In this document: positions 21,345-28,688 of the stretch, in pieces
Position numbering within the stretch: position 1 is the stretch's first letter
Layout of the letters: the number at the start of each line of letters is the position of its first letter
DNA from: a virus
Strand: one strand, 5' to 3'
Length of the DNA stretch: 40,896 nt
Virus record (IMG/VR): IMGVR_UViG_3300027706_000261
Location: 1-40,896 of that record
Notes under the pieces: model-generated
Database searches by the model: none
Seen by the model: the letters and a program-made list of their open reading frames with translations, nothing else
Told to the model about the DNA's origin: nothing
Program-made: the position numbers and the translations under genes

Positions 21345-22882
21345 CGCTGACTCACGTCGCATCACGGTTCGTGAACTGCCCGCTGATGATTCACCCGCCC
21401 AAGTTGGAAGTGATCATCAAGGCACTCGGGCCGCGTCTGGGGATAGACCCCGACGCCGTGCTCGCACGACGCGTGCCGATGGATGCAACTGCCACTCTGA
21501 TGGCGCGCTACTCGGACGCCGGTGACGAACGGGACTACGCCGTGCTGGATGGCGTGGCCGTGGTCCCCGTGCAAGGGACTCTGCTCAAGAAGGAATCGTT
21601 CCTGTCCGCGTGGAGCGGCGCCAGTTCCTACGAACAGATTCAACGCCAGGTGGCGCGGGCGGTGGACGATGCCAGCGTGCGCGCCATTCTGCTGGATATC
21701 GATTCACCGGGCGGCGAGACGACCGGCTGTTTCGAACTTGCCGACTACATCTACTCGATCCGCGGTGTGAAGCCGGTGTATGCCGCCGCGAATGACATCG
21801 CCCTGTCGGCCGCCTATGCGATCGCGAGTTCGGCCAGCAAGGTGTTCGTGACGCGGACCGGCGCCGTCGGATCGATCGGCGTATACGCGCTGCACGTGGA
21901 TCAGTCGGAGTTCGACAAGGAAATCGGCGCAAAGTACACGTTCATTTTCGCCGGCGACAAGAAGGTCGACGGCAACCCGCACGAACCGCTGGGCGAGAGC
22001 GCCAGGGGCGACATCCAGGCGGAGGTGGATCGCGAGTACGCGATCTTTGTCGAAACGGTAGCGCGGAATCGCAAGGCGAGCACCAAGGCGATTGTAGGGA
22101 CGCAGGCGGGTTTGCTGTGGGCCGAAAACGCGTTGCCGCTACTGGCTGACCAGGTCGGCACGCTCGAGGACGCGCTGACCCAACTACAAACGCAAACCGG
22201 TTCGCGAACGCGGGCCGCAATCTCAACCCGAGGAGAACACATGACAGAAGATCCCCAGGCCCTCGCCGCGAAAAGGGAATGCGACGAAAAGGCTGACGAC
22301 AAAAAGTCGAAGAAAGACGACGCGAAGGAGCGCGAGGGCAAGAAGCCTCCCGCGGATGACGACGAGGACGATGACAAGGAAGAAGCGAAATCCAAAAAGG
22401 CCGCCGCCACCGTCCTGCCCATCTCCGGCGAACCGTTGAAGGGTATGCGGGCCGAAACCGACATTCAGGCCATCGCGGCGCTCTGCAAGATGGCCGGTTG
22501 CCCGGAAAAGGCCGCCGAGTTCCTGATGCTGAAGAACCCGCGCGGCGAATACATGAGCGTCGCGGAGGTCAGCGAGGCTCTGACCAGTTCCCGCGTCGCG
22601 GAAAGCGAGAAACGCATGATCAGTTCGCACGTGAATCCGAACGCCGGTTCCGGCGGCGTGCAGGAATTAGAGGCTCAGGCAGTCTCTTTGGCGCGGCAGA
22701 ACCGTGGCCAGGTGACCAACGGCCTGTACGTCTCCGGTACTGCCACGCGGGTGACCAAGGAGCGCGCCTACGCGCAGATGCTCGAAGAACACCCCGAGGC
22801 GTATGCGGCGTTCCGCGCGCAGCACAACGCCAAGGGCCTGATCGCCACGCTGGAGGCGGCGGGCGTCCGCCTGGCGCGGTAA
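21341..22882 (+). CDS. S49-family head maturation protease with scaffold domain (gpC-like)
   Basis: A 513-residue protein. The protease part (about 60-270) has the ClpP/SppA crotonase fold pattern: ILLDIDSPGGETTG for the oxyanion-hole strand, TGAVGSIG with catalytic Ser178, and FAGDKKVDGNPHE with Lys207 or Lys208 as the likely general base. After residue 300 comes a very charged Lys/Asp/Glu region (about 310-355) and a helical tail, the scaffold domain. As in lambda gpC/Nu3, the scaffold is also likely made separately from the internal start at 22241. It processes the prohead and is then lost. Confidence 0.93.
   Translation: MTLTHVASRFVNCPLMIHPPKLEVIIKALGPRLGIDPDAVLARRVPMDATATLMARYSDAGDERDYAVLDGVAVVPVQGTLLKKESFLSAWSGASSYEQIQRQVARAVDDASVRAILLDIDSPGGETTGCFELADYIYSIRGVKPVYAAANDIALSAAYAIASSASKVFVTRTGAVGSIGVYALHVDQSEFDKEIGAKYTFIFAGDKKVDGNPHEPLGESARGDIQAEVDREYAIFVETVARNRKASTKAIVGTQAGLLWAENALPLLADQVGTLEDALTQLQTQTGSRTRAAISTRGEHMTEDPQALAAKRECDEKADDKKSKKDDAKEREGKKPPADDDEDDDKEEAKSKKAAATVLPISGEPLKGMRAETDIQAIAALCKMAGCPEKAAEFLMLKNPRGEYMSVAEVSEALTSSRVAESEKRMISSHVNPNAGSGGVQELEAQAVSLARQNRGQVTNGLYVSGTATRVTKERAYAQMLEEHPEAYAAFRAQHNAKGLIATLEAAGVRLAR
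22241..22882 (+). CDS. nested capsid scaffold (Nu3-like), in-frame internal start
   Basis: A strong internal ribosome-binding site, GAGGAGAACAC, precedes an in-frame ATG (MTEDPQALAA) at codon 301 of the protease gene. Translation from here gives a 213-residue protein equal to the gpC C-terminus: a highly charged, helical protein suited to scaffolding. Lambda encodes its Nu3 scaffold in the same way. The ribosome-binding site and phase are seen; expression is inferred. Confidence 0.75.
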   Translation: MTEDPQALAAKRECDEKADDKKSKKDDAKEREGKKPPADDDEDDDKEEAKSKKAAATVLPISGEPLKGMRAETDIQAIAALCKMAGCPEKAAEFLMLKNPRGEYMSVAEVSEALTSSRVAESEKRMISSHVNPNAGSGGVQELEAQAVSLARQNRGQVTNGLYVSGTATRVTKERAYAQMLEEHPEAYAAFRAQHNAKGLIATLEAAGVRLAR

Positions 22883-22909
22883 CCAACCCAACCGAAGGAG
22901 CACACCACC

Positions 22910-23278
22910 ATGGCTTACGAACAAACTCTTCACACCATCAGCGCGCCGGCGAGCGCGGACCTGAGCGCTTCGCAGTTCTGCTTCGTCGCGGTGAATTCGA
23001 GCGGGCAGCTCGCGTTGCCGTCGGCGGGCGGCGAAGCCGAAGGCATTCTCCAGGACAAACCCAACGGGGCCGGTGTCGCCGGCGAAGTCGGCATCCTCGG
23101 CGTCAGCAAGCTCGTCGTCGGTACGGGCGGCGTCACTGCCGGCGATCTGCTCGCGACCGACGTCAACGGCAAGGCGGTCACCGCCACCACCGGCAACAAG
23201 ATCCTCGGTCGAGCGCTGGCAACCGGGGCTGCCGGAGTCATTATCCCGGCGCTCATTCAACAGAAGGGCAAGCTGTAA
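22910..23278 (+). CDS. capsid decoration protein (gpD-like/DUF2190)
   Basis: A 122-residue beta-rich protein with GAGVAGEVGILGVSKLVVG and VTAGDLLATDVNGKAVTA segments, as in the DUF2190/HK97-type decoration family that trimerises on the expanded capsid. AAGGAG lies upstream of the ATG. It sits between scaffold and major capsid genes, as lambda D does. Confidence 0.85.
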   Translation: MAYEQTLHTISAPASADLSASQFCFVAVNSSGQLALPSAGGEAEGILQDKPNGAGVAGEVGILGVSKLVVGTGGVTAGDLLATDVNGKAVTATTGNKILGRALATGAAGVIIPALIQQKGKL

Positions 23279-23310
23279 TCGCTCAATTCACGAAAAGGAG
23301 AACAACCTAA

Positions 23311-24315
23311 ATGCCTCAACCGACTTTGGGCGATGTCCATGTGAACCGCCCGCTGACGAACATTTCCGTGGCGTACAGCCAGGAGGCGGCCGGCGTGGAG
23401 TTCGTCGCCGACCGCGCATTCCCTGGGATTCCCGTCGAAAGCAAAAGCGACCTGTACTACACCTACAAGCGCGCCGACTTCAACCGCGACGAAATGCAGA
23501 AGCGCGCGCTCGCGACCGAGTCCGCTGGCACGGGCTACGGGCTGGATTCCACCGGCACGTATAACTGCGACGTGTGGGCGCTGCACAAAGACGTGGACGA
23601 CCAGATCCGCGCCAACAGCGATTCGCCGCTCGCGCCCGACCGCGACGCCACCATCTTCCTCACCAACAAAGCGCTCATCCGGCGCGAGAGCCAGTGGGTG
23701 TCGCAGTACTTCAAGACCGGGATCTGGACCGGCGAAGTGGCCGGCCAGGCGACTGCCGACAGCACCCACGTAACCTACTGGGATTACGCGACCGCGCAGC
23801 CGATCGTGGACATCCGCCACGCGAAAACGCAAGCGCGCCTGAACTCTGGCGGCTTCGTGCCGAACATCGCGGTGTTCTCGCGCCCGGTATTCGACAAGCT
23901 GGTCGATCACCCTGATTTCATCGACCGCACCAAGTACGGCCAGACTGCCCCGAACCCGGCGATGGCCACGCGGCGCATCATGGCCGAAATCCTCGAACTG
24001 GAAGAGGTCCTGGTTGTGGATGCGGTCTACAACACCGCAGCTGAAGGCGCCACCGAGTCCAACGCCTTCATCGGAGGGCTTTCCGCGGCACTCTTCTACC
24101 GCCCTCGGAATCCCGGCCTGATGACGCCGAGTGCCGGGTACACCTTCAACTGGACCGGCCTGATCGGGTCCACCGGCGGCGCGGGCGTGCGGATCAAAAC
24201 GTTCCGCATGGAGCACCTGGCTTCGGACCGCGTCGAGATCGATGCCGCTTTCGACATGCGTGTGGTGTCGAAGGATTGCGGCTTCTTCTTCAACAACGTC
24301 ATCACGGCGGTGTAA
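23311..24315 (+). CDS. major capsid protein
   Basis: A 334-residue protein (MPQPTLGDVHVNRPL...), preceded by AAAAGGAG at a good distance. Its length, position right after decoration and scaffold genes, and mixed alpha/beta composition with an RRESQWVSQYFKTGIWTG region agree with an HK97-fold shell protein of the lambda gpE type. The exact subfamily is not recognised; nothing else in the head module could be the shell protein. Confidence 0.8.
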   Translation: MPQPTLGDVHVNRPLTNISVAYSQEAAGVEFVADRAFPGIPVESKSDLYYTYKRADFNRDEMQKRALATESAGTGYGLDSTGTYNCDVWALHKDVDDQIRANSDSPLAPDRDATIFLTNKALIRRESQWVSQYFKTGIWTGEVAGQATADSTHVTYWDYATAQPIVDIRHAKTQARLNSGGFVPNIAVFSRPVFDKLVDHPDFIDRTKYGQTAPNPAMATRRIMAEILELEEVLVVDAVYNTAAEGATESNAFIGGLSAALFYRPRNPGLMTPSAGYTFNWTGLIGSTGGAGVRIKTFRMEHLASDRVEIDAAFDMRVVSKDCGFFFNNVITAV

Positions 24316-24317
24316 CC

Positions 24318-24623
24318 ATGTTCCTTCGCAGACCTGAATGGGCGCAGCTAATCCGGAACGGCGTGCCGCCGCTGTTCGTGCTGCGCCCGCTTGCCGGCGG
24401 TTTCACGCCGCTCAACGTGGGCGACCTGTATCCCGCTCCGGACCCGAACGACAAATTCCAGTTGATGCGCGCGCGGCAAATGTACCAGCAACGGCGAGTG
24501 GGGACGGGACCGGAGTTGGAAGTGACGATGGCGAAGTCCGGGCGTCAGCCAGTTCCGGCGGAGGAGCCGAAGGCCTCCACACCCGCGAAACAGAAGAGGG
24601 AGAAATCGCATGGTCGAAGTTAA
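24318..24623 (+). CDS. hypothetical head protein
   Basis: A 101-residue protein (MFLRRPEWAQLIRNGVPPLFVL...) starting 2 bases after the capsid stop. The N-terminal half is compact; the C-terminus is a low-complexity Lys/Pro/Ala tail (PAEEPKASTPAKQKREKS). It is probably a capsid-connector or completion protein by position only. Confidence 0.6.
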   Translation: MFLRRPEWAQLIRNGVPPLFVLRPLAGGFTPLNVGDLYPAPDPNDKFQLMRARQMYQQRRVGTGPELEVTMAKSGRQPVPAEEPKASTPAKQKREKSHGRS

Positions 24624-24897
24624 GAAGGTGCCGATCAACGCGCCCGAGTTCCAGAGCAACGGGCCGCACCCGAAGTTGAAAGGGATCTACCCTTCGCTGC
24701 AGAAGCAGTTCTTTGCGAGCCAGCAGGTGGGAACCGGGGCGAGCCAGAACATCGCCCACGGCCTTGGCGCGGTGCCCGCCGGCGTGATCTGCATTCCAAC
24801 AGACGGCGGCACGGTGACGTACGGCACGCACACGTCGACGAACGTGGTCGTGACCGTGACCAACGCGAAGCACTTTGACGTGCTGGCCTGGTTATGA
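24610..24897 (+). CDS. hypothetical structural protein
   Basis: A 95-residue protein with a GTGASQNIAHGLGAVPAGV segment followed by beta strands (VTYGTHTSTNVVVTVTN), similar to domains of phage surface proteins. AGGGAGAAA precedes the ATG, which overlaps the previous gene by 14 bases. Its exact place in the virion is unknown. Confidence 0.6.
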   Translation: MVEVKKVPINAPEFQSNGPHPKLKGIYPSLQKQFFASQQVGTGASQNIAHGLGAVPAGVICIPTDGGTVTYGTHTSTNVVVTVTNAKHFDVLAWL

Positions 24898-25241
24898 CGC
24901 CGACTTCATTGGGCCGGGTGAACGTGCCCACGCCGGGCACGCCCGTACATCTCGCGGCCACTCGCACGCCGTGCTGCCGCATCCGCGTTCAGGTCGTGGC
25001 GGGGCTCACCGGTAAAATGTACCTCGGCACTGCCGGGCTGAACAAGAACACGCTTGCCGGCGTGATCAAGGAGCTCTGGCCGAATCAGTCCGGCGGCGTC
25101 GATGACTCCTACGAGGTGTGGTCGAGCACGGACGAGGACACACTCGATCTTTCCGATTACTGGATCGACGCTGCGATCGCCGGCGAGGGGCTGATCGTGT
25201 CGTATTGGAATAAGCCCTCGTACACGTACCCCGCTGGATAG
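24894..25241 (+). CDS. hypothetical structural protein
   Basis: A 115-residue beta-rich protein with LTGKMYLGTAGLNKNTLAGV and a Trp/Ser/Asp-rich second half. It overlaps the preceding gene as ATGA. Position between capsid and connector genes suggests a head or neck component. Confidence 0.6.
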   Translation: MTPTSLGRVNVPTPGTPVHLAATRTPCCRIRVQVVAGLTGKMYLGTAGLNKNTLAGVIKELWPNQSGGVDDSYEVWSSTDEDTLDLSDYWIDAAIAGEGLIVSYWNKPSYTYPAG

Positions 25242-25244
25242 CCG

Positions 25245-25562
25245 ATGGCCTGGTCGGATCTCGTTAACACGCTGGACGCGGCCTGCCTCGCCACCTTTGG
25301 GACGCCGGTCACGTTCACTCCGCAGGATGGCTCCGGCGCTCAGCAACTCAGCGGCATCATCCAGCGTCCTGCGATCGCCGAAGATTACGTGCCGGGCAGT
25401 GTCCAGGGTACGTCGGTGATCCGTCTCTTCGTGCGCTTCGCCGCCATCACGCCGTCGCCGCGGCATGGCGACACGATCACGATCAACTCGATTGTTTACG
25501 ATGTGGTCGACGTGAATGTGGATGCGGAGGGCGGCGCGGTCCTGAAGCTGAGAGTCACGTAG
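25245..25562 (+). CDS. head-tail joining protein (gpFII-like)
   Basis: A 105-residue protein. The beta-rich body with HGDTITINSIVYDVVDVNVDAEG and LKLRV resembles the lambda gpFII/ATPase-inhibitor head-tail joiner family. The length fits gpFII. The ribosome-binding site is weak (GGAT). Assignment is by size, beta pattern and position. Confidence 0.7.
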   Translation: MAWSDLVNTLDAACLATFGTPVTFTPQDGSGAQQLSGIIQRPAIAEDYVPGSVQGTSVIRLFVRFAAITPSPRHGDTITINSIVYDVVDVNVDAEGGAVLKLRVT

Positions 25563-26027
25563 ATGCTGAACCCAGCACCGATTAGCGACGCGATCGCGAG
25601 CGTGCTTCTGTCCATCCCGGAGTTGAACGCGGCGATGGGCGGCCGCATCAACGCCTTCCACTACCGCCTTGGCCAGGAGCATCGGCTCGCTGAGGCCATC
25701 TACAAGATGCCGGCGCCTTCGATGCTAATCGCGTGGGAAGGCTCGAAGGGCGGCAACTTCGATGGGCAGACCATCTGGAAGCATCGGTGGGGCGTTTATT
25801 ACCGGATGGGCAACGCGGCCGGCGTCGCCGATCCGGTGGGTTACGAGGACCTGTGGTGGATAACTTGCAACCGCCCGCCTGGCGGCAGGGGGCCCAACAT
25901 CCGCTATCTGCAACTCTACTCGGGTCTGGACATCATGGACACGCCGAGCATCGACCACGAACTCGATGAAGACCTGATCGACCGCTTCAAGGGCGTCTTC
26001 ATCATCCCGGAGATCGGAGACAACTGA
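25563..26027 (+). CDS. tail completion/terminator-like protein
   Basis: A 154-residue protein starting immediately after the previous stop. It lies between the head-tail joiner and the tail-tube gene, where lambda encodes gpZ and gpU. Features such as SVLLSIPELNAAMGGRINAF and a C-terminal FKGVFIIPEIGDN strand fit a minor tail completion role. Family certainty is moderate. Confidence 0.6.
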   Translation: MLNPAPISDAIASVLLSIPELNAAMGGRINAFHYRLGQEHRLAEAIYKMPAPSMLIAWEGSKGGNFDGQTIWKHRWGVYYRMGNAAGVADPVGYEDLWWITCNRPPGGRGPNIRYLQLYSGLDIMDTPSIDHELDEDLIDRFKGVFIIPEIGDN

Positions 26028-26176
26028 TGGACGAACAAGAGAATACGCCAGCACGGGATACCGTGCGGCTTCGGCACCCGCACACAGGGGACATCCAGGA
26101 AGTGGAAGCCACGCCGGAGAAACTCGTGCCGTTGATGGGCCTGGGCTATGTGCAGGTCAGGGAGGTAGATGAGTAA
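26027..26176 (+). CDS. 49-residue small tail-module protein
   Basis: A 49-residue frame (MDEQENTPARDTVRLRHPHT...GYVQVREVDE) joined to its neighbours by TGATG at the start and TAATG at the end, so it is almost certainly translated by coupling. It is short and charged, with a beta-like TVRLRHPHTGDIQEV stretch. The tail-tube gene follows directly. Function is unknown. Confidence 0.7.
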   Translation: MDEQENTPARDTVRLRHPHTGDIQEVEATPEKLVPLMGLGYVQVREVDE

Positions 26177-27189
26177 TGCCCGCGAGAGTACAGCAGTTAA
26201 TCATGGGCCTTGGCAAAGGCAAGCAGACGAACATCTCGACCGCCGGGACGACGTTCTTGCGCTTCAAGAAGCTCGACACCAGCCTGACGACACCGAAGCC
26301 GGTGTTCGAAAACGACGCCGCCGAAATCGGTAAAGGTCACGAGTTCATCACGCAGACCTTTCCTTCCCACTACGAGGTGGCGAATCGTCTGGAGAAGTAC
26401 GCAAGCGCCGAGTTCGTCACGTGGGCCGTTGCATTTGCCCTCGGCAACATCGCGCAGACCGGCTCGTCGGCCCCGTACACCTACACGATCACGCCCATCA
26501 ATCCGGGCGTCACGCTCGAACTGCCGTACTTCTCGCTAGTCGAGCAGGTGGCCGAGGGCGGCGGCAACGCCATCGACAACCTGTATGTCGGTTGCGCCAT
26601 CGAGGATTTCACCTACCAGTTCAACTTCGGTCCTGGCCGCGCGTCTTCGAAGATGACCGTGAACTGGGTCGGTTCCGGCCTGCTGACAACGCCGAGCGGC
26701 ATCACCGTCCCGGCGCTCACCACCGAGAACAACATGCTGGCGGCTTCGATGTCGCTGTCGGTGAACGGCGTCGATTACGTCTCGACGAAGCGGATTCTGT
26801 CCGGGTCGGTCGGCTGGAAGAACAACCTGCTGCTGAATGCGGGCTTCTATCCCGGCTCCGGTCTGCAGAACGGCCTTCAGGTGCGCGGCCGCATGGAGAT
26901 CGGCGCCCGCGTGCCGTCGTTCCAGTTCACCGCACGGCTGCTCGCCGGATCGCCCGAGTACACCACGCTGGTCAATCAGACCACCGGGACCGCGACTCTC
27001 AGCGTGCAGCACGACGCCAACAATTCGGTGAGCTTCAGCTTCCCGCAGATGGCGTTCCAGGTGGCCGAGAACGCCGAAGCCGACGGCATTGTAGCGGTGA
27101 CGGTCACTGGCGCGCCGCAGTACAGCAACTCGCAGAACACCGTGATGTCCGTAACGACGCTGTGCGGCGTCACGGGCATCGCTCAATAG
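26176..27189 (+). CDS. major tail tube protein
   Basis: A 337-residue beta-rich protein with a repetitive Thr/Ser/Val composition, including GFYPGSGLQNGLQVRGRMEIG and TTGTATLSVQHDANNSVSF. Length, composition and position before the tail-assembly chaperones point to the tail-tube protein, as lambda gpV. The start is the ATG of the TAATG junction. Confidence 0.85.
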   Translation: MPARVQQLIMGLGKGKQTNISTAGTTFLRFKKLDTSLTTPKPVFENDAAEIGKGHEFITQTFPSHYEVANRLEKYASAEFVTWAVAFALGNIAQTGSSAPYTYTITPINPGVTLELPYFSLVEQVAEGGGNAIDNLYVGCAIEDFTYQFNFGPGRASSKMTVNWVGSGLLTTPSGITVPALTTENNMLAASMSLSVNGVDYVSTKRILSGSVGWKNNLLLNAGFYPGSGLQNGLQVRGRMEIGARVPSFQFTARLLAGSPEYTTLVNQTTGTATLSVQHDANNSVSFSFPQMAFQVAENAEADGIVAVTVTGAPQYSNSQNTVMSVTTLCGVTGIAQ

Positions 27190-27197
27190 GAGGAACC

Positions 27198-27812
27198 ATG
27201 TACGGAGATATCCCAGTTGAGGGCATCACCATTCGCGTGCCCAATCCGCCGAAGACCGCTTTCCTGCGGTTGCCCACCAACCAGGAGATGCTGGAACGGC
27301 TGGACCAGCAGAGGTCCATTCGGCGCACCATCGGCCGCCGCAAGTCGCAGACGGAGTTCGTGCCCAACCTCAAGGCCGATCTGGACCTATTCAATAAGAT
27401 CCGGCTCGACAAAGACGGCGCGGAGTTTGACGAGTTCGAGGCCGGCAACGCCATCTCGAAGCTCTCCTTCTGCGAAGTGACCGACTGCCAGCGTGCCGGC
27501 GACGAGTACCGGATCGCCCTCCGGACGCCCTTCGGCGAAACAATCCACCAGGTGAAGATCCCGATGCAGCGCGACATCACCGTCTATCGGCGGACTGTCG
27601 TGTCGTCGACCGATCTTCCGCACGGTCAGGAGGAACTGCGGTATCGCATCGAACCAGCCGTCGGCCTGTACGACTCGGTGGTGACCAAGGTCGAAGGATA
27701 CGCCGCGTCGATTAAGCCCGCCGACGTGCCTCCCCACCACAAATCGTCGGTCGTTGTGGAACTGGTCCAGGCCATCGACGATCTCGACCCGGCGCTCGAC
27801 CCAAACTCTTAG
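27198..27812 (+). CDS. tail assembly chaperone, short (G-like) product
   Basis: A 204-residue protein (MYGDIPVEGITIRVPNPPK...) with AGGAGGA before the ATG. It has the charged helical composition of lambda gpG-type chaperones (RSIRRTIGRRKSQTEFVPNL...) and lies between tail-tube and tape-measure modules. Its final codons carry the slippery heptamer CCCAAAC, so most ribosomes should end at TAG 27810 while some shift to make the longer fusion. Confidence 0.8.
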   Translation: MYGDIPVEGITIRVPNPPKTAFLRLPTNQEMLERLDQQRSIRRTIGRRKSQTEFVPNLKADLDLFNKIRLDKDGAEFDEFEAGNAISKLSFCEVTDCQRAGDEYRIALRTPFGETIHQVKIPMQRDITVYRRTVVSSTDLPHGQEELRYRIEPAVGLYDSVVTKVEGYAASIKPADVPPHHKSSVVVELVQAIDDLDPALDPNS

Positions 27813-28261
27813 CACCGGACGAGTGGCCCACGCCGGTCCCTCTCCGGTTGCTGATCTTCCGGTCGGTGCGCGCGGCCGAGTTGTGCGATGGCGGCGCTGA
27901 CGGTCCGCGCGGCTGCCCTGACGCCAATGACGTCAGGTGCGGCAAGTGCGGCCTGGCGCGCACCGTGGACGACACCAACGCTCCTGGTGCCTGCCCGCAG
28001 TGCGGTGGCTGGCAGTTCACTGTCAGCCGCTGCGCCCACTGCAAGCTCGACGATCTCGACTACGCGCGGACCCACTCCAATGCCGGCCGCCTCTTTGAGC
28101 GGCTGCTGGAACTGGAGTTCGACGCGGCCCACTTCAGCATTCCCTGGAGCGACGTGACCGCGGAGGAGGTGCGCGGGCTCCAGATTCTCAAGGAAGAGCG
28201 CAACCGCTACCAGCGGGAGCAGATGCAGAAACAACCCCATGCCTTTCCATGCCCGAGTTAG
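27198..28261 (+). CDS. tail assembly chaperone, frameshift fusion (GT-like)
   Basis: A -1 shift at 27800-27806 moves translation from the G-like frame to the frame ending at 28261. The product would have 203 G residues plus 151 from the second frame, 354 in all. The new part starts LLAPDEWPTPVPLRLL and contains a zinc-ribbon-like array CGKCG, CPQCGGW and CAHC, then a helical acidic C-terminus (LKEERNRYQREQMQKQ). Meaningful sequence continues upstream of the first in-frame start (TTG 27848) back to the heptamer, which favours fusion over separate translation. In lambda-type phages the GT protein and excess G assemble the tape measure and tail tube. Confidence 0.75.
27800..27837 (+). promoter_or_regulatory. 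-1 ribosomal frameshift signal
   Basis: The heptamer CCCAAAC (27800-27806) is in the required phase, C-CCA-AAC, 3 bases before the TAG at 27810. Seven bases later a hairpin begins: ACCGG (27814-27818) pairs with CCGGT (27833-27837), and the loop itself can form GTGG/CCAC. Heptamer, phase, spacing and structure all fit the classical signal. Confidence 0.8.
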
Positions 28262-28688
28262 CCGCGCCCGCTTCGTGCTTGGGCCGTTCACAGCCGAGGA
28301 CATGCAGACCATCGGCGGCGTCCTGGTGGACAGCATCTCTACGCGCATCCGGAAGGCCCTCAACGTGAACGACGCTCCGGCGAAAGCCCTGAAGCCGGGT
28401 CGCAACGGGCGGCGAGGGTACCCGGATTACAAAATCGCACGTGGCCTGATGCCGATCCGCGACTGGATTTGGACAGGGCGCACCCTGCGGTCGCTCAAAG
28501 TGAAGAGCGCGAACGAGAATCAAGCCGTGCTCGGGTTCGTCGATCCCACTGTGGATCGCGTCGCGCATGTGAACAATCTGCGCGAGAAACAGTTCGGGGT
28601 CTCGCCCAAAGACCGGAGCGCGCTCAACGCGGCAGTCCTGGCTGTGCTCCGGCAGGCGCGGGCCATTCGCGTAAAGAGAGCGGCATAA
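28239..28688 (+). CDS. phage morphogenesis-like minor tail protein
   Basis: A 149-residue basic protein overlapping the chaperone frame by 23 bases. RNGRRGYPDYKIARGL, RDWIWTGRTLRSLKV and REKQFGVSPKDRSALNAAV form a pattern of tail-completion or virion-morphogenesis proteins. An extra gene at this point, between chaperone and tape measure, is not the lambda order. Function is inferred from pattern and position. Confidence 0.65.
   Translation: MPFHARVSRARFVLGPFTAEDMQTIGGVLVDSISTRIRKALNVNDAPAKALKPGRNGRRGYPDYKIARGLMPIRDWIWTGRTLRSLKVKSANENQAVLGFVDPTVDRVAHVNNLREKQFGVSPKDRSALNAAVLAVLRQARAIRVKRAA

Noticed and set aside
27848-28261. Independent gene starting at TTG 27848
   Set aside because: Coherent sequence in this frame continues upstream to the slippery site, and the TTG has no clear ribosome-binding site; frameshift fusion is preferred.
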